A stretch of DNA of 64,000 nt from the NCBI RefSeq assembly GCF_010093595.1, contig NW_022985452.1:967405-1031404 (forward strand). Reading direction: 5' to 3'. The notes under the pieces are model-generated. The model was given only the letters and a program-made list of their open reading frames with translations. It was not told the origin of the DNA and did no database searches. This document shows, in pieces, positions 1 through 11,037 of the stretch; the first letter of the stretch is position 1, and the number at the start of each line of letters is the position of its first letter. The translations under genes were made by a program, and so were the position numbers. This DNA is from Mytilinidion resinicola. Lineage: Eukaryota > Ascomycota > Dothideomycetes > Mytilinidiales > Mytilinidiaceae.

Positions 1-313
1 GGCTGGTTCTCTGAGGCTCTTGATCATCTACTGGGGTTGTGGGGTATTGGTGGAGGCGTTGGGCAACGGAACGAAACTGTGCACCGAGAGTACGGGGGGC
101 GGACCCGCACTTGACGTCCTCGAGGTCGTCAAGATAAGGAGGGTAGTCGTCAGCCTCTTGGGCAACAAGAGTACCGAGACCGCCACCAACGTATTTGATT
201 TCCAATGAGTCGACCTTCTTCGAAGCATGCGCTGGTGGAGAGGGAGCATGGTACTGCTTGTAGTGGAGCTCTGCAGTCTCTAAATCCCGTTTGGTGCTTT
301 CGTCGTCAGACAT
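1..313 (-). CDS. N-terminal part of an unrecognised protein, cut by the window edge
   Basis: An open frame runs on the minus strand from an ATG at 311-313 to the left edge without a stop, giving about 104 residues. It begins MSDDESTKRDLETAEL, is hydrophilic and acidic at the start and contains a small Gly-rich stretch (KYVGGGLG) near residue 40. No signal peptide or membrane segment is visible. An intron within it cannot be excluded. I do not recognise the family. The start is the first ATG after in-frame stops and lies 1.9 kb from the divergent PDI gene, so the intervening DNA may hold both promoters. Confidence 0.55.
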   Translation of the reverse strand, partial: MSDDESTKRDLETAELHYKQYHAPSPPAHASKKVDSLEIKYVGGGLGTLVAQEADDYPPYLDDLEDVKCGSAPRTLGAQFRSVAQRLHQYPTTPVDDQEPQRTS

Positions 314-1363
314 TGCGAATGGAAGTGTTGGTATTGGAAGGATTGATCGCAGATAAACGCACTTTTAAAGTACTGGTGATAGCTAGGATTAACCTTAGTG
401 CGCTTCGTTCGAATTGGAGGTCTTAGCCAGCATTCTACATTGCGATAGGATTCTTTTGATTAGATGGTGACTGTCACAAATTGTTTCAAGTGCCTCGTAG
501 ATTTGATTCGAGATCTGGTGGAAAATGGAGGAAAGATACTGAGCTATCGCGGTCTTAACACACTCAGCTTTATGTACTTACCACGCGCTCGAACATAACA
601 TGTCAACACTTTGTAGAAAAGACAAAGCGTATCTGACTCAAAGGTAAATATGTACAAAGAACAACATGGCTGAGTACTATGGGGCAAAGAATCGAATATG
701 CGGGAGGGCTGTGTCTAGGCAGAAACGGCAGTCCTGCAATTCTCTACCTTAAGCGCCGCCACGTCTCTCAACCTCACGAATCAGCCCTGAGCAGAGGACA
801 CAGCCTTTTTCGCAAGGCAGACTTGCAAAGCTTACGCGTCGTGTTCTAATGCAAACTCTAAGATATTTCGAAGGTGGTATACCAAGCCGGAAAGATATAG
901 CAATTTATCATTCGGCAAAGGTAATGCTTATCCCAATCAGTGATCGAAAGGCCACAACCTCTCCCACTCTTTTCTCGCTTCTGAAGTGTTCGCACTTCTC
1001 GGAATCGTCTCATCCTTCGCCCTCCTGATCAGTTCTTTTCCTACTTCATATTGATCACTCACCATCATTCCCTTGTGGTCGTGCACCGAGTTCCGTCATC
1101 AGTCGCGTACCTTCTGCAATCCCGTCAAGATCGACAATTCGATGATTTCTTCTTCCGGAATGTTAACAATATGAAACTTAGAGGCACATACACTCTATGC
1201 TCCTAGCATTTCGCTCTGGATTTCTTCCGAGTCCAATGCATGGGCGATATACGGTGCCTCTCCATCTGTGGAAAGCCTTCGTGCTATTTGTCATGTATGG
1301 AGTCCGCCTTTTCGCTATACCCCATCACTTGAAAAGAACTGCATGCTTGCGCATCATGAGCAC

Positions 1364-1399
1364 GCGGTACAGACCAACGGCTGGCGGTACAGACCAACG
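1364..1399. repeat. Two-copy direct repeat, period 20 bp
   Basis: The 16-mer gcggtacagaccaacg occurs at 1364-1379 and again exactly at 1384-1399, separated by four bases. It is non-coding as far as can be seen. Function unknown. Confidence 0.8.
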
Positions 1400-2138
1400 A
1401 GACCCATGTCGAAGAGGAGATTGGCGGCGCGGGCCAGTTCTTTCTTCGTCGAGTCTATCAAGCCCACTATTCATGACGTATCCAAGGGGCCAATTAATAT
1501 GCTCTAGGAGTGGATGTCTAGTTATTTAGAGATTGGACAATCAGTGAACAGAAGATATGAGAGTATTTTCGCAGACATCTTAACTGCGGCGAGCTTGCTC
1601 TTCCTGCTTAGCACATAGACTTCTAGTCCATGAAGGCTACGTTGGCCCAGTCTATCGATGATGAGGGTACTCATGAATAATGTAAAGAAAGTAAAGTACG
1701 GAATCCTCTCTGAAGTGTTGAACGGGTTCCAGTCCGAAATAGGTGTGGACTATTCTACATAATTCGTAGTGAATTGTGAAGTCTGATTCTATAGATTTTG
1801 GTGAATCCTCGGTATCATTTGATGAAGCAATGCTCTGATACTCCCCGCTTTGCAAGGGGTTGAGTCTGTGATGAATGGATTTAACCTCGCATTGACCGCC
1901 GCAAGCATCGATGCACCCATAGTTGATTTCAGATCGAAAAGCAGATACATGTAAGCTCCGCACGATTAGTATACGTGTCTTGACACCCCTGAATCCAGAT
2001 TGATAATCTAGAGGCTGAGCCAGAAGAAAGGTGAAACTTTATAGGCGCCGGAGAAGCTGCAACGTTTCCACATCGGGCTGATTAATCGAGCCACTTCAAA
2101 GCGGCGAACGAGGCTCAAAGAACAACCCCCACACTTCA

Positions 2139-2144
2139 TATAAA
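2139..2144 (+). promoter_or_regulatory. TATA-like box before the PDI gene
   Basis: TATAAA stands 59 bp upstream of the ATG of the PDI gene, a reasonable distance for a fungal core promoter with a short 5' leader. This is position and motif only; there are no transcript data. Confidence 0.4.
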
Positions 2145-2202
2145 GCTGTTCAAATACACCACCAACCCCCAGTATATACGAGAACGCCGAATACTACCCG
2201 TT

Positions 2203-3362
2203 ATGCTTCTCAATCTCCTCCTCCCGGCGTTTGCGCTCCTTACATCCTCCACCGTCGCCGCATCCTCCTCCGTCATCGACCTTATCCCAAGCAACTTCGA
2301 CAGTGTGGTCCTAAAGTCAGGCAAGCCCGCGTTGGTCGAGTTCTTTGCTCCCTGGTGCGGCCACTGTAAGAACCTTGCTCCGGTGTACGAAGAACTAGCC
2401 TCGGCTTTTGCATACGCATCAGATAAGGTAGTCATTGGCAAGGTTGATGCGGACGAGCACAAATCGCTTGGGAAGCAATTCAAAGTCCAGGGCTTCCCCA
2501 CCCTTAAGTGGTTTGATGGCAAGAGTGATACTCCTTCGGAATACAGTGGAGGCCGGGACTTGGAGAGCTTGAGCAAATGGATCACGGACAAGACCGGCCT
2601 GAAGCCTAAGGTCAAGGGCAAGGGCAAGGTTGCCAGCTCTGTGGTTATGCTGGATGATAAGAGCTTCGAGGAGAAGATTGGCAAGGATCAAGATGTTCTC
2701 GTAGCATTCACGGCGCCATGGTGTGGACGTAAGTTTTTGTCCTTGGATCTCAATGTCATGAGTCCTTTCAAAATCTAACAAAGCCTTTTGCAGACTGCAA
2801 GACTCTTGCTCCAACCTGGGAATCCCTCGCCACTGACTTCGTCGCCGAGCCTACAGTCTTAATCGCCAAAGTTGACGCCGAAGCACCGAACGCCAAGAAG
2901 ACCGCTGGAGATCAGGGCGTCTCATCCTACCCCACAATCAAGTTCTTCCCCAAGGGCTCCACCGAGGCCGTTCCATACGAGGGAGGCCGCAACGAGAAGG
3001 ACTTCGTTGCCTACATCAACGAGAAGGCTGGTACGCACCGCGCCGTGGGTGGCGGCCTGGATGCCACTGGTGGCACCATTGAGGCACTCGACACCATTGC
3101 CGAGAAGTTCTATGGCGCCTATGGCGATGGTCTCGAGGAGATCAAGAAGGCGGCACAGGGATTGCAGGATAAGTATGCCGAATACTACGTCAAGGTATTC
3201 CAGAAGGTCGACGCCAACAAGGGATACGTCGAGAAGGAGCTTAAGCGCCTAGAAGGTCTGCTCAAGAAGGGCAGCCTTGCTCCGGAGAAGGTTGATGACT
3301 TGACCAGCCGCAGCAACATTCTCAGGCGGTTCTTGGGCAAGCAGGAGAAGAGCGAGTTGTAG
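2203..3362 (+). CDS. tigA: ER protein disulfide isomerase, Erp38/TigA type
   Basis: Two exons (2203-2728, 2794-3362; intron 2729-2793, GT-AG) encode 364 residues. A hydrophobic signal peptide covers about residues 1-20. Two thioredoxin domains follow, each with the active site APWCGHC: Cys52/Cys55 and Cys174/Cys177. The intron splits the His176 codon of the second site, and splicing restores the motif. The last 110 residues form the helical ERp29-type D domain of fungal Erp38/TigA. The protein should oxidise and isomerise disulfides of secretory proteins in the ER lumen. It ends in KSEL, not the usual HDEL/KDEL, so ER retention may rely on a variant signal. Length and domain order match the family. 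Confidence 0.95.
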
Positions 3363-4464
3363 AGGATTGCAAATATGACGTTACGGTTGGATATTATTAC
3401 AGGGAGACAACGGACTGCTGCATGGCGGGGTGACTGCTTAGACTGTTGTACCGAAGGCCTTTGTAACTCTACAAAAGATATCTGGAGGGCGTTCTGGAGA
3501 GGTTGCCTAAGTCTGGCTTGATATAATATTGCTTTAGGGCTGCGTGATTTACACAAACTATGTACTAGAGTGGCATGTGATGTGACTTCATAACCAGCGC
3601 TTTGCCAACCTGATAGTACCCAAATTACGAACTCCAAGGAACTCCAAGAACCCAATACCAGCCGTTGAAAGCTCCATAACACTCCTGTGCTTGACGTGAC
3701 ATCGCTACCGTTTGAAAGCCTGAATAGTTTTCCCTGCTCAGAACCTAACATAATCGCAAAGTGAGGAAAGAAACTCTATTTGCTAGATCCGTCTCCCTTT
3801 GGCGTTTCCCCGGCTTGTATCGTTGCTTCAAGGTTGTCAAGCCTTCGGGACATATCGTCCACTAGAGGAAGTCAGATTTCCGAACGGATGGATAGAAAAC
3901 CGGAAGTTGAGGGCGGTTAGAAAGAAGCAGAAGGTCCTCTTACTCTTAGAAAGCAGTTCGCTTGAGATGGTAGAAAACTTGTTTGATAGTTGTCCGAGTA
4001 GCTCGTCCACAACGGCGGTAAGCTCCCCAGAAGGTGTTTCACCAGCGGGCTATTTACTGTCAGTATGAGAGTCTTATAAAAGTCTTATGAAACTCGAAGA
4101 GAATAGAGGGATAGCTATCCAGCTTGTAGATCCGACATGAAGAGTGAATGAAGACCTACCGCGCCGTCCAACGTCCCAATTTCTGGGCGTTTTGACATCC
4201 TCGAAGCGGTATTCTGGACCTTTTTTACCGTGCACAAGAAACAGCTCCAACAACTTGCAGATTGTTTGGTATCCCTTGTTGTTGTTGGTAGCATATCATG
4301 CAAGTGGCCGGGAAGGTCCACATAAATTCTGCGCTAGGCGCCGTCTTGCCAGGCGGTGAGCTTAGCGTCGACAAAAATCTCGAGCTTTGCGCAAACTACT
4401 CCACCAATATCGAAAATACTCGACCTCGACATTTCGCATACTGAACCCCAGAAAAACTGGCATA
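3363..4464. other. Intergenic region, no gene seen
   Basis: Downstream of the PDI gene and upstream of EBP2. Open frames at 3799-4068 and 4115-4321 have no recognisable motif or splice context. No repeat or RNA gene was found. Confidence 0.6.
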
Positions 4465-5873
4465 ATGGCTAAGAGCAAGCTACTCGGTGCATTGGACCGC
4501 TACAAGGGCCGCGATCTCAAGCTTGAGAAGCAAAGAAAGCAAGAGAAAGAGGCTCGGAAACGAAAGCTTGCACGGGAGGGACCGAAGGGTGACGGTGAGG
4601 ATGAGGATGACGGTGGAGTCTTGTTAGGCACAAATGGCGAAGCGGATATTCAATCGGAGCTCAACGGAAAGGCGGTGAAGAAGAGTAGCTTGAAGAAGAG
4701 CAGCTTAAAGAAAAGCAAGACGAATGGCGCCGCAAAGCCTACAGACGATGAAGAGCACTGGGAGACTGAAGAGGACGAGGAAGAGGGGAGTGATGACGAG
4801 GATGATATGCCGGTGCGAGGAGTGGTACGAAGTCAAGCTGTACTTGCATAGCATTACGAATACTGACTATGCGATTTGTAGTTTGACACTTCACGTCTGG
4901 ACGACATCGACGATACCTCCGAAAGCGAGTCAGAAGCGGACGAAGAGGACCCCGAAGAGGGAGACGAGGCTGAAGAAGACGAAGAAGACGACATAGCCCT
5001 TTCCGATATCGAGTCACTAGCTTCTGAAGATAGAGGCGACATCATACCCCACCAACGTCTTACGATAAACAACACAACTGCCCTCACCGCCGCTCTCCAC
5101 CGCATACAACTCCCTCTCTCGAAGATGGAGTTCTCCGAACATCAATCTGTCACTACATCCGAACCTGTCGAAATTACCGACGTTGAAGACGACCTCAACC
5201 GAGAATTGGCATTCTACAAGCAGTCGCTATCCGCGGTGACAGAAGCTCGGAAGCTGCTTAAGAAAGAAGGAGCAGCGTTCTCTCGGCCTGTGGACTATTT
5301 CGCGGAGATGGTGAAGAGTGACGAGCATATGGGCAAGATCAAGCAGAAGCTGATAGACTCGGCTGCAAGTAAGAAGGCTTCCGCGGACGCGAGGAGACAG
5401 CGCGACCTCAAGAAGTTCGGCAAGCAGGTGCAGATTGCGAAATTACAGGAGAGAGATAAAGCGAAGAGGGAGACTTTGGACAAAATCAGTTTGTTGAAGC
5501 GAAGTACGTGTCTTCGTTATTTCACTTTCTCTAGTCAACACTATATACTGACATCCATACAGAGCGTCAAGGCCAAGATCTTACCAAGACGAACGAAGAA
5601 GATCTGTTCGATGTTACCCTCGACGATGCTGCCAAGCCGTCAAGGTCGGAACGCAAAGATTCGAAAGACGGCAGACCAAACCCTAAACGACAAAAGAAGG
5701 ACGAGAAACATGGTTTCGGTGGCAAGAAACGATTCGCCAAGAGCAACGACGCAAAATCGAGCGCTGACATGAGTGGATTCTCCAACAAGCGCATGCGTGA
5801 GGACAAAGACAAAATCAGCAAGACTGGCGCAAGTAAGAGGCTAGGCAAGAACAGGAGAGCCAAGCGGAATTGA
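4465..5873 (+). CDS. EBP2: rRNA-processing protein EBP2
   Basis: Three exons (4465-4824, 4882-5503, 5563-5873; introns of 57 and 59 bp) give 430 residues. The N-terminal third is lysine-rich and then strongly acidic (long Asp/Glu runs), as in nucleolar proteins. The conserved EBP2 core follows, with the recognisable stretches DLNRELAFYKQ, FSRPVDYFAEMVKSDEHM and RDLKKFGKQVQ. The basic tail ends in a GKNRRAKRN-like segment typical of the family. EBP2 acts in the nucleolus in maturation of 27S pre-rRNA and assembly of the 60S subunit. The ATG at 4465 follows in-frame upstream sequence lacking a better ATG. Length matches the yeast protein (427 residues). Confidence 0.93.
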
Positions 5874-6790
5874 GTCGGACTTGGCATGTTGTTGCATTTA
5901 ATGGAGTTCATGGAGTGCTGGAGGCCGCTTGGTTCACGGAAAAAGCATGGCGGTCTGATACGTCTACGTATCTCAGAGATGAGTCTTCAGGCCTCGATGC
6001 TAGCTAAAGGATACCACGTTATACTGAATGAAATGTTACAGTCAAATAATGTACAAGAAGTGGACAAACTGGAGCCTAGCTGCTAGAGCATTGGTCTCTT
6101 AAGACACTTACTAGCGTGGATAGGATCGTATATCGAGCAACATGCCCTTTTCGTGGTAGCGACATCGAATCATTCTTACTTACTCCAATTAGGGACTTTT
6201 TAAGGTCTCGCATAAAAGTTTAATAAATCCAAAGTGTCCTGTCGCCCGACGATTCAATCCAGGGTCCGATCTACTCACCTTCTCAAAGCCGTTAGCTCCC
6301 GGCACTTCTCCCGAGCCCTTTCATCAACACCAAACCAACCATCGCCGACCACTAGAACACAGCACGCGTATGCAGGATAGGTCAGCTCTCCGGGTATCTC
6401 GATCTTACCTTCCGTTTCGGCCATTGTTCCTACAGGTACCCCATGCAACGCCAGCCTATCAACCGCGACCTTCCCATTCCATCTCACGATATATCTATCT
6501 CCGCACCAGACGCAACGTCTCGGACCAACCAGAGGCTAGAAAGTTAGCAGATGGCTCAGAATGCGGGGCACAAATGCCGATATCGTGGATTGGAATGCTG
6601 GGAAAGCATATCCCAACTTCCCATCCAGTATCCTCACCGCGGAGTCCACCGACGACTTCTGGATATAAAATCCCCATGATCACCAGCGGACGTTCCCCCT
6701 TCAGCACTCACAATCCATACACAGCTCACCAATCCGGTCCTTCGATCCTCCAGCACGATCCCCAGCGCAATCTTTCGTCCAAACTCCAAA
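5874..6790. other. Intergenic region between EBP2 and the RNase gene
   Basis: Holds the 3' flank of EBP2 and the promoter of the RNase gene. A possible broken minus-strand coding stretch (6275-6677) is listed separately. Otherwise nothing is recognised. Confidence 0.5.
6275..6677 (-). pseudogene. Possible degenerate protein-coding stretch, family unknown
   Basis: Two minus-strand frames look protein-like and follow each other. The first starts with an ATG at 6677 and runs to a stop at 6495 (contains PSIPIHDIGICAPHSEPSA). The second, in another frame, covers about 6530-6275 (contains RYIVRWNGKVAVDRLALHG). They overlap by a few codons with a one-base frame offset, and no intron of workable phase joins them. 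This could be a frameshifted gene remnant or chance. It lies inside the 5' flank of the RNase gene. I do not recognise the family. Confidence 0.28.
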
Positions 6791-7292
6791 ATGCGTCCCC
6801 TCGACCTCCTTCTCCCTTTCTTCTTGATCCACCTTTCCCTCGCCCTCCCTGCAAAACCTCTCCCGCTGATCCCCCGCGCTTGTGCTACTACGTGCGGGAG
6901 CAACTGCTACACAAGCAGCCAAATCAACGAAGCGCTGAGCGCGGGGTATAACTACTACGAGTCCGGCGACAAGGCGGGCAGCTCGAAGTACCCGGAGAAG
7001 TACAATGACTACGAGGGTTTTGATTTCGGGGGTGTGAGTGGGCCGTATTATGAGTTCCCGATTTTGGAGAGTGGGGTTTACTCGGGCGGTGAGTGCTTCT
7101 CAGTTACGTTGTTGGTGGGCTTTGTGGATACCGTGGGATGGGCGAACGGGTTTGAGAGCGTGGGCTGACGTTTTTGAAGGTTCTCCCGGCGCGGATAGGA
7201 TTGTGTTCAACACTGATGGTGATCTTGCGGGCGAGATTACGCATACGGGGGCGAGCGATAATGATTTTGTTGGGTGCACGGGGACGAGTTAG
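6791..7292 (+). CDS. Secreted guanyl-specific ribonuclease, RNase T1/F1/N1 family
   Basis: Two exons (6791-7088, 7180-7292; intron 7089-7179) encode 136 residues. A signal peptide and short propeptide (about 1-31) precede the mature domain, which starts near [10 protein letters not shown]. The family landmarks are present: YYEFPI with Glu88 (Glu58 of RNase T1), SPGADR with Arg106 (Arg77) and ITHTGAS with His121 (His92), plus the conserved cysteines. The intron restores the VYSGGSPGAD block. The family cleaves RNA 3' of guanosine. Oddly, the segment normally read Tyr-Pro-His is YPE here (Tyr67-Pro68-Glu69), so the catalytic His40 is Glu. Activity may be altered. Probably a secreted nutritional or defence RNase. 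Confidence 0.9.
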
Positions 7293-8385
7293 GGGAGTGA
7301 AGGGGATTTGGGCTGGTGATTTCAACGAAGACATTGTCCGTTGGGCGAGACTGCTTGGTGCGAAAGGTGGGTGACGCTGTATATACATATTCAAGCCTTC
7401 CCAACGGTTCAGTTCTCTGCCTTCTTGGTGCTGTTGCAGCCTTTTGGAAACTCCCTACGCTATGCCAAAAGCTAGACCCGGATTCAGACGGCCCAGGGCG
7501 ACGTTTCAGTGAGACTTATAAGAGCAACCCTAGTAGTGGCAAACTATAGTAAACGCAGCTTGAAATGATATGAAATTCTAGAGTGTGGACTCCAGGCGTA
7601 GCTTAAGGTTGTAGCAAATGGATTGGTATGTGTGGAATGTAGAGGCAGGGCTTTCTAGCCACCTTCTGGGTGCTTTAAGTGATTTACGGGTGTCAACCTT
7701 TCTATTCAAAAGCTTTCCAATTAAAGCGCCTGTAGATATGAAAATATACCTTGACGCTAGGAGCTAGGAGCTGCCTGCATCTATCCCATGGAATTGAAGA
7801 AGAAGAAGCAAGAGGCCGGTTAGGGCTGGGAGGTTGAGGGGGTACGTACCTGCAATAATCGCTGAAACTACAAAGCTCTATCCATCTACCTCAAATAAAT
7901 GAAAGGTGCGCTGCGATGAGGGTAGAGTGAGGGGAGAGAAAGCGAGGACCAACCGAAGTGCTTAGCAAGAGAGATGAAGATCCGTGTATGAGGAGAGGCG
8001 GAAACTCCGTTGCCAATTGCTTGCGATATCAAATAATATCCAGCTTGTTAGAGGGGTGTCTCGCAAATGCGTGCTAGCTTAATTGTTTAGGAAAAGGGAT
8101 ATCGTTTTCCACGGAGAATTAGACGGAGTGAAGCGATCAGCTCGCGGATTGCAAGGGCCTGTAAGTAAACCGATATATCATTTGAAATCTTTTACGTAGC
8201 AAAATTTTCCAATGAGTACATCAAAAGAAAAGTCTCCTTAGCAGGGAAGTCCAAAACAGCTTGACCTCGCCTGTAACTGCACTAGCAAGTGATCCTATAT
8301 TCCAGACCTCATCTGTCCTTTCCCCAAATGTTGCCATATTACAAGACCGCGAACCGTCCCTGTTGATACGCAAGAATTCCAGAGA
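7293..8385. other. Intergenic region between convergent genes
   Basis: 3' flanks of the RNase gene (+) and the lectin gene (-). The open frame 7316-7549 is not supported by any motif. Nothing else seen. Confidence 0.6.
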
Positions 8386-9977
8386 TTACGGCACAACATC
8401 GACCGCTCCTACGATTTCCCAATCCGACCCATTTAACCTCACCTCTGTCAATGCTCCCTTAACCTGGAAGTAGCACCTGCTTAATGGACTATTCGACTGT
8501 AGCGGCGTATCCGTGAAAAAGGCGGATTGCGTCAAGCACGCAATACTGGTGCCGTTGTCTGCGTCGTTGAAGGCCGGGAACGTCGCCGGTCCTTTCCAGC
8601 TCGACGCATCGTCATTCCAGACTACCTGGATCGTGCCGGTGCTGTCTTGGTACAGGATGTAAGTGTTTAGCACGGTGTTATCAGAGGAAGGGCGCACGAC
8701 GGTCAGGGCGGCGAAAGAGGCGGTGGCGGGAAGGTCGATGCTGAAGGCGGCGGCTGGGAGATATCAGCTTAGATAGTTCGCTTGCAAATGGTTGCGGGTG
8801 CTGATGCGGAGTGAAGGTGCTTACCCGTGCTGAGATCCCCCGTGGTGGAGTTGCGGCCCATGCTCATTAGCTTCTGGTCGCCCTCCTGGTAGATGATATT
8901 CATTTCCCTCAGATTCTGCTGCGCGGGGACGATTACGATGTCGGCGCCGTCGTACGCAGTTTCGTTCATTGTTCGGTTAAACCAGCAGCCAGGAAATCTA
9001 CAGTCGTACACGACCTCGTGGAGGTTTAACCCAGCGTCTTGGTAAACAATGAAAGGCCAATATGATGTGAGATGGGAGTCAGATCCTGTTGGGATCGTGT
9101 AAGGCGTTAAGCTGCCGCTAGTTCCTAAAGTGCTGGCGGTTGGGTTCCAGCTCCATTCGTTAAGGTGATCTATAACGATTAGCTTGAGAATAGTCTCTGT
9201 TCTAAGACGACTAGTGACTCACTTTCAGAGTCGAGGAAAAATAGCTCCACTTGGTTGAACTGCGTTTGAGGTGTTAGAGTTCCATACCATGTTGTTTCGA
9301 ACGATGTTAGAGCTAATGACGATCCCGCCTTCGCTTTAGTTATGTTCGATGTTTGCTTCCAAGCCTGGCTCTCGGAATCATATGCTAAGTACTGGACCAT
9401 ATCATCATCGCTCTGGAAGACGACGCGGATGGAGTAATCGTTGCCAGAAAGCCATCCCGTAACCGAGAGCGGTGATTTTGCTCGTATTCCAGGCGGTCCG
9501 CTTGTTGGTGATGCCGTTGAAGTTGGAGCAGCAAGAGATGCAGTCGCACTTGCGGTGCTAGAAGCTTTGCTAGAGTAATTCTTCTTCTTGTGATGTAGGG
9601 TTGTCCCAAGCACTCCTCCGAGTACAGCTGCGATGACAACCAGGAGAGTCACCGCAATGGCGAGCCAAAGTTTCCATTTCGACCGCAATGGGGACTTGCT
9701 CTTAGGCCCACGTGTTACTTCTTTCTCATTTTCAGAATATAGTGGTGGTTCATGGAGGACAGTCTGGGGCAAAGGTTGGTCTTGATGCTCTTGATAGCTT
9801 TGTCCACCATGAGTTGGATCCTGATAATGATGTGCCCATTTCTGGTCTTGCCCCGGCACAACCTCGAGGCCTGCCTCAGGATGATAGACCTCTAAGCCCT
9901 CTTGACCTTTCTAGAGACGCGTTAGCAGCTATAATCATGGCGCGGTAGACACAATGATGATAGCAACTTACATTCAT
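8386..9977 (-). CDS. Membrane-anchored fucose-specific lectin-like protein
   Basis: Four exons on the minus strand (9977-9972, 9910-9223, 9169-8825, 8753-8386) encode 468 residues. The first exon is only six bases (Met-Asn), followed by a GTAAGT...GCTAAC...CTAG intron, so this start is inferred. Residues 1-80 are hydrophilic, 81-104 form one strong transmembrane helix (WLAIAVTLLVVIAAVLGGVL), about 105-150 are a Ser/Thr/Ala linker, and the rest is a fucose-lectin-type beta-propeller with repeated Trp-containing blades. Single-span anchoring with an outward lectin domain suggests a cell-surface glycan-binding protein. The family is common in Pezizomycotina but its ligand is mostly untested. Confidence 0.82.
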
Positions 9978-11037
9978 CCTTCAGCGGACAGTTCTATTCA
10001 TATCCTCATATGGTGAACGAGATTGCGCAAAGGATTGCAAGAGAAGGACAGGGCAGGGACTATAAGGTTGATCCGCCACGGTCTCCTCGGCGGCTATATT
10101 CCGTAGTGATGGTTGGCTCACACCATGTTGCATGGGGTCCGTGTTGCAAGAACTGCATCCCTTCAAGCATGATTGCAAGGAAATCTGCCTTAAGCGTAAT
10201 ACCAAACGGGCAACAACCAAGGAAAGCAGACCGGCGATCGTGGGCGAATCCCAGCAGCTGAGCAGGTCTGCACGGATAGATCTTGTCGCCGAGCAGCGGA
10301 TCCAACATACAGCCCCGCAGTCTAAGTTGTCTTTTTGAAGGGCGTGTGTGAGGGTGCCATGAAGGGGATCAGCGACGCTGCCCTCAGCGCAAGGGCTTCG
10401 CATGGTGCTGGGGCCAGAAAGACGCGTGGCAGTATTTTGGGATGTTGGGGAGCAAGAAGGAGTGGCCGGGAATTGAATATTGAAATCAGGGGCGACGAGC
10501 ATTGTGTACTAGGAATGGCCCCAAGTTGGGAATTAGAAGCGTGAGATTTCTGCACCAACCTCCACCTTTTCAGTTGGTGGCAGATCTCGGGTCGGGCCAG
10601 GCCGACTTCTTAAATTGAAGGACATGGCTGCCGCACACAGGTTAATAGTGTTCCAAGTGCTAGTGGATGGAGGAAAGCCGCAGAGGCAAGTGAGGTGCAT
10701 TTTTGATCACCGATACAGCAAGTGCCACATGGGCTATTCTAAATCCCAGCTCAAGCGTGTAGGGTCCAGTCATTAATTTCACTATAGATTCGTTGACGAA
10801 TAGTATGCAACCTCCTCGGAGTTTACTCTCTCTAACGCTGAGGTGCAATGCCAAGGTGGCGGCCCGTGGAAGAACACCGTGCCGAAGTGTACCGAGAGCA
10901 CCAATACGGCAAAGATAGGGCTTGGAGGTCTGAATGGCAGAAATTGGGAGAGACTAACAGTAGTTCTAGTTTGATGAGGAACTGCTTAGATACGATATTG
11001 CCCTTCGAGAGTCTGTCTTGTGATATTTTTGGGACTG
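9978..11037. other. Intergenic region, no gene seen
   Basis: Upstream of the lectin gene and downstream of the hydrolase remnant. Overlapping open frames on both strands around 9981-10560 show no motif. No RNA gene or repeat recognised. Confidence 0.55.

Larger units (their letters stand above)
314..2202. other. Intergenic region between divergent genes
   Basis: No convincing gene. Short open frames here have no recognisable motif and no splice structure. It should contain the promoters of the left-edge gene and of the PDI gene. A 16-bp direct repeat (1364-1399) and a TATA-like box just before the PDI start are the only structures seen. Confidence 0.6.

Noticed and set aside
1652..1963. 103-codon minus-strand frame upstream of the PDI gene
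   Set aside because: No motif, no good start context and the region should hold promoters of two divergent genes.
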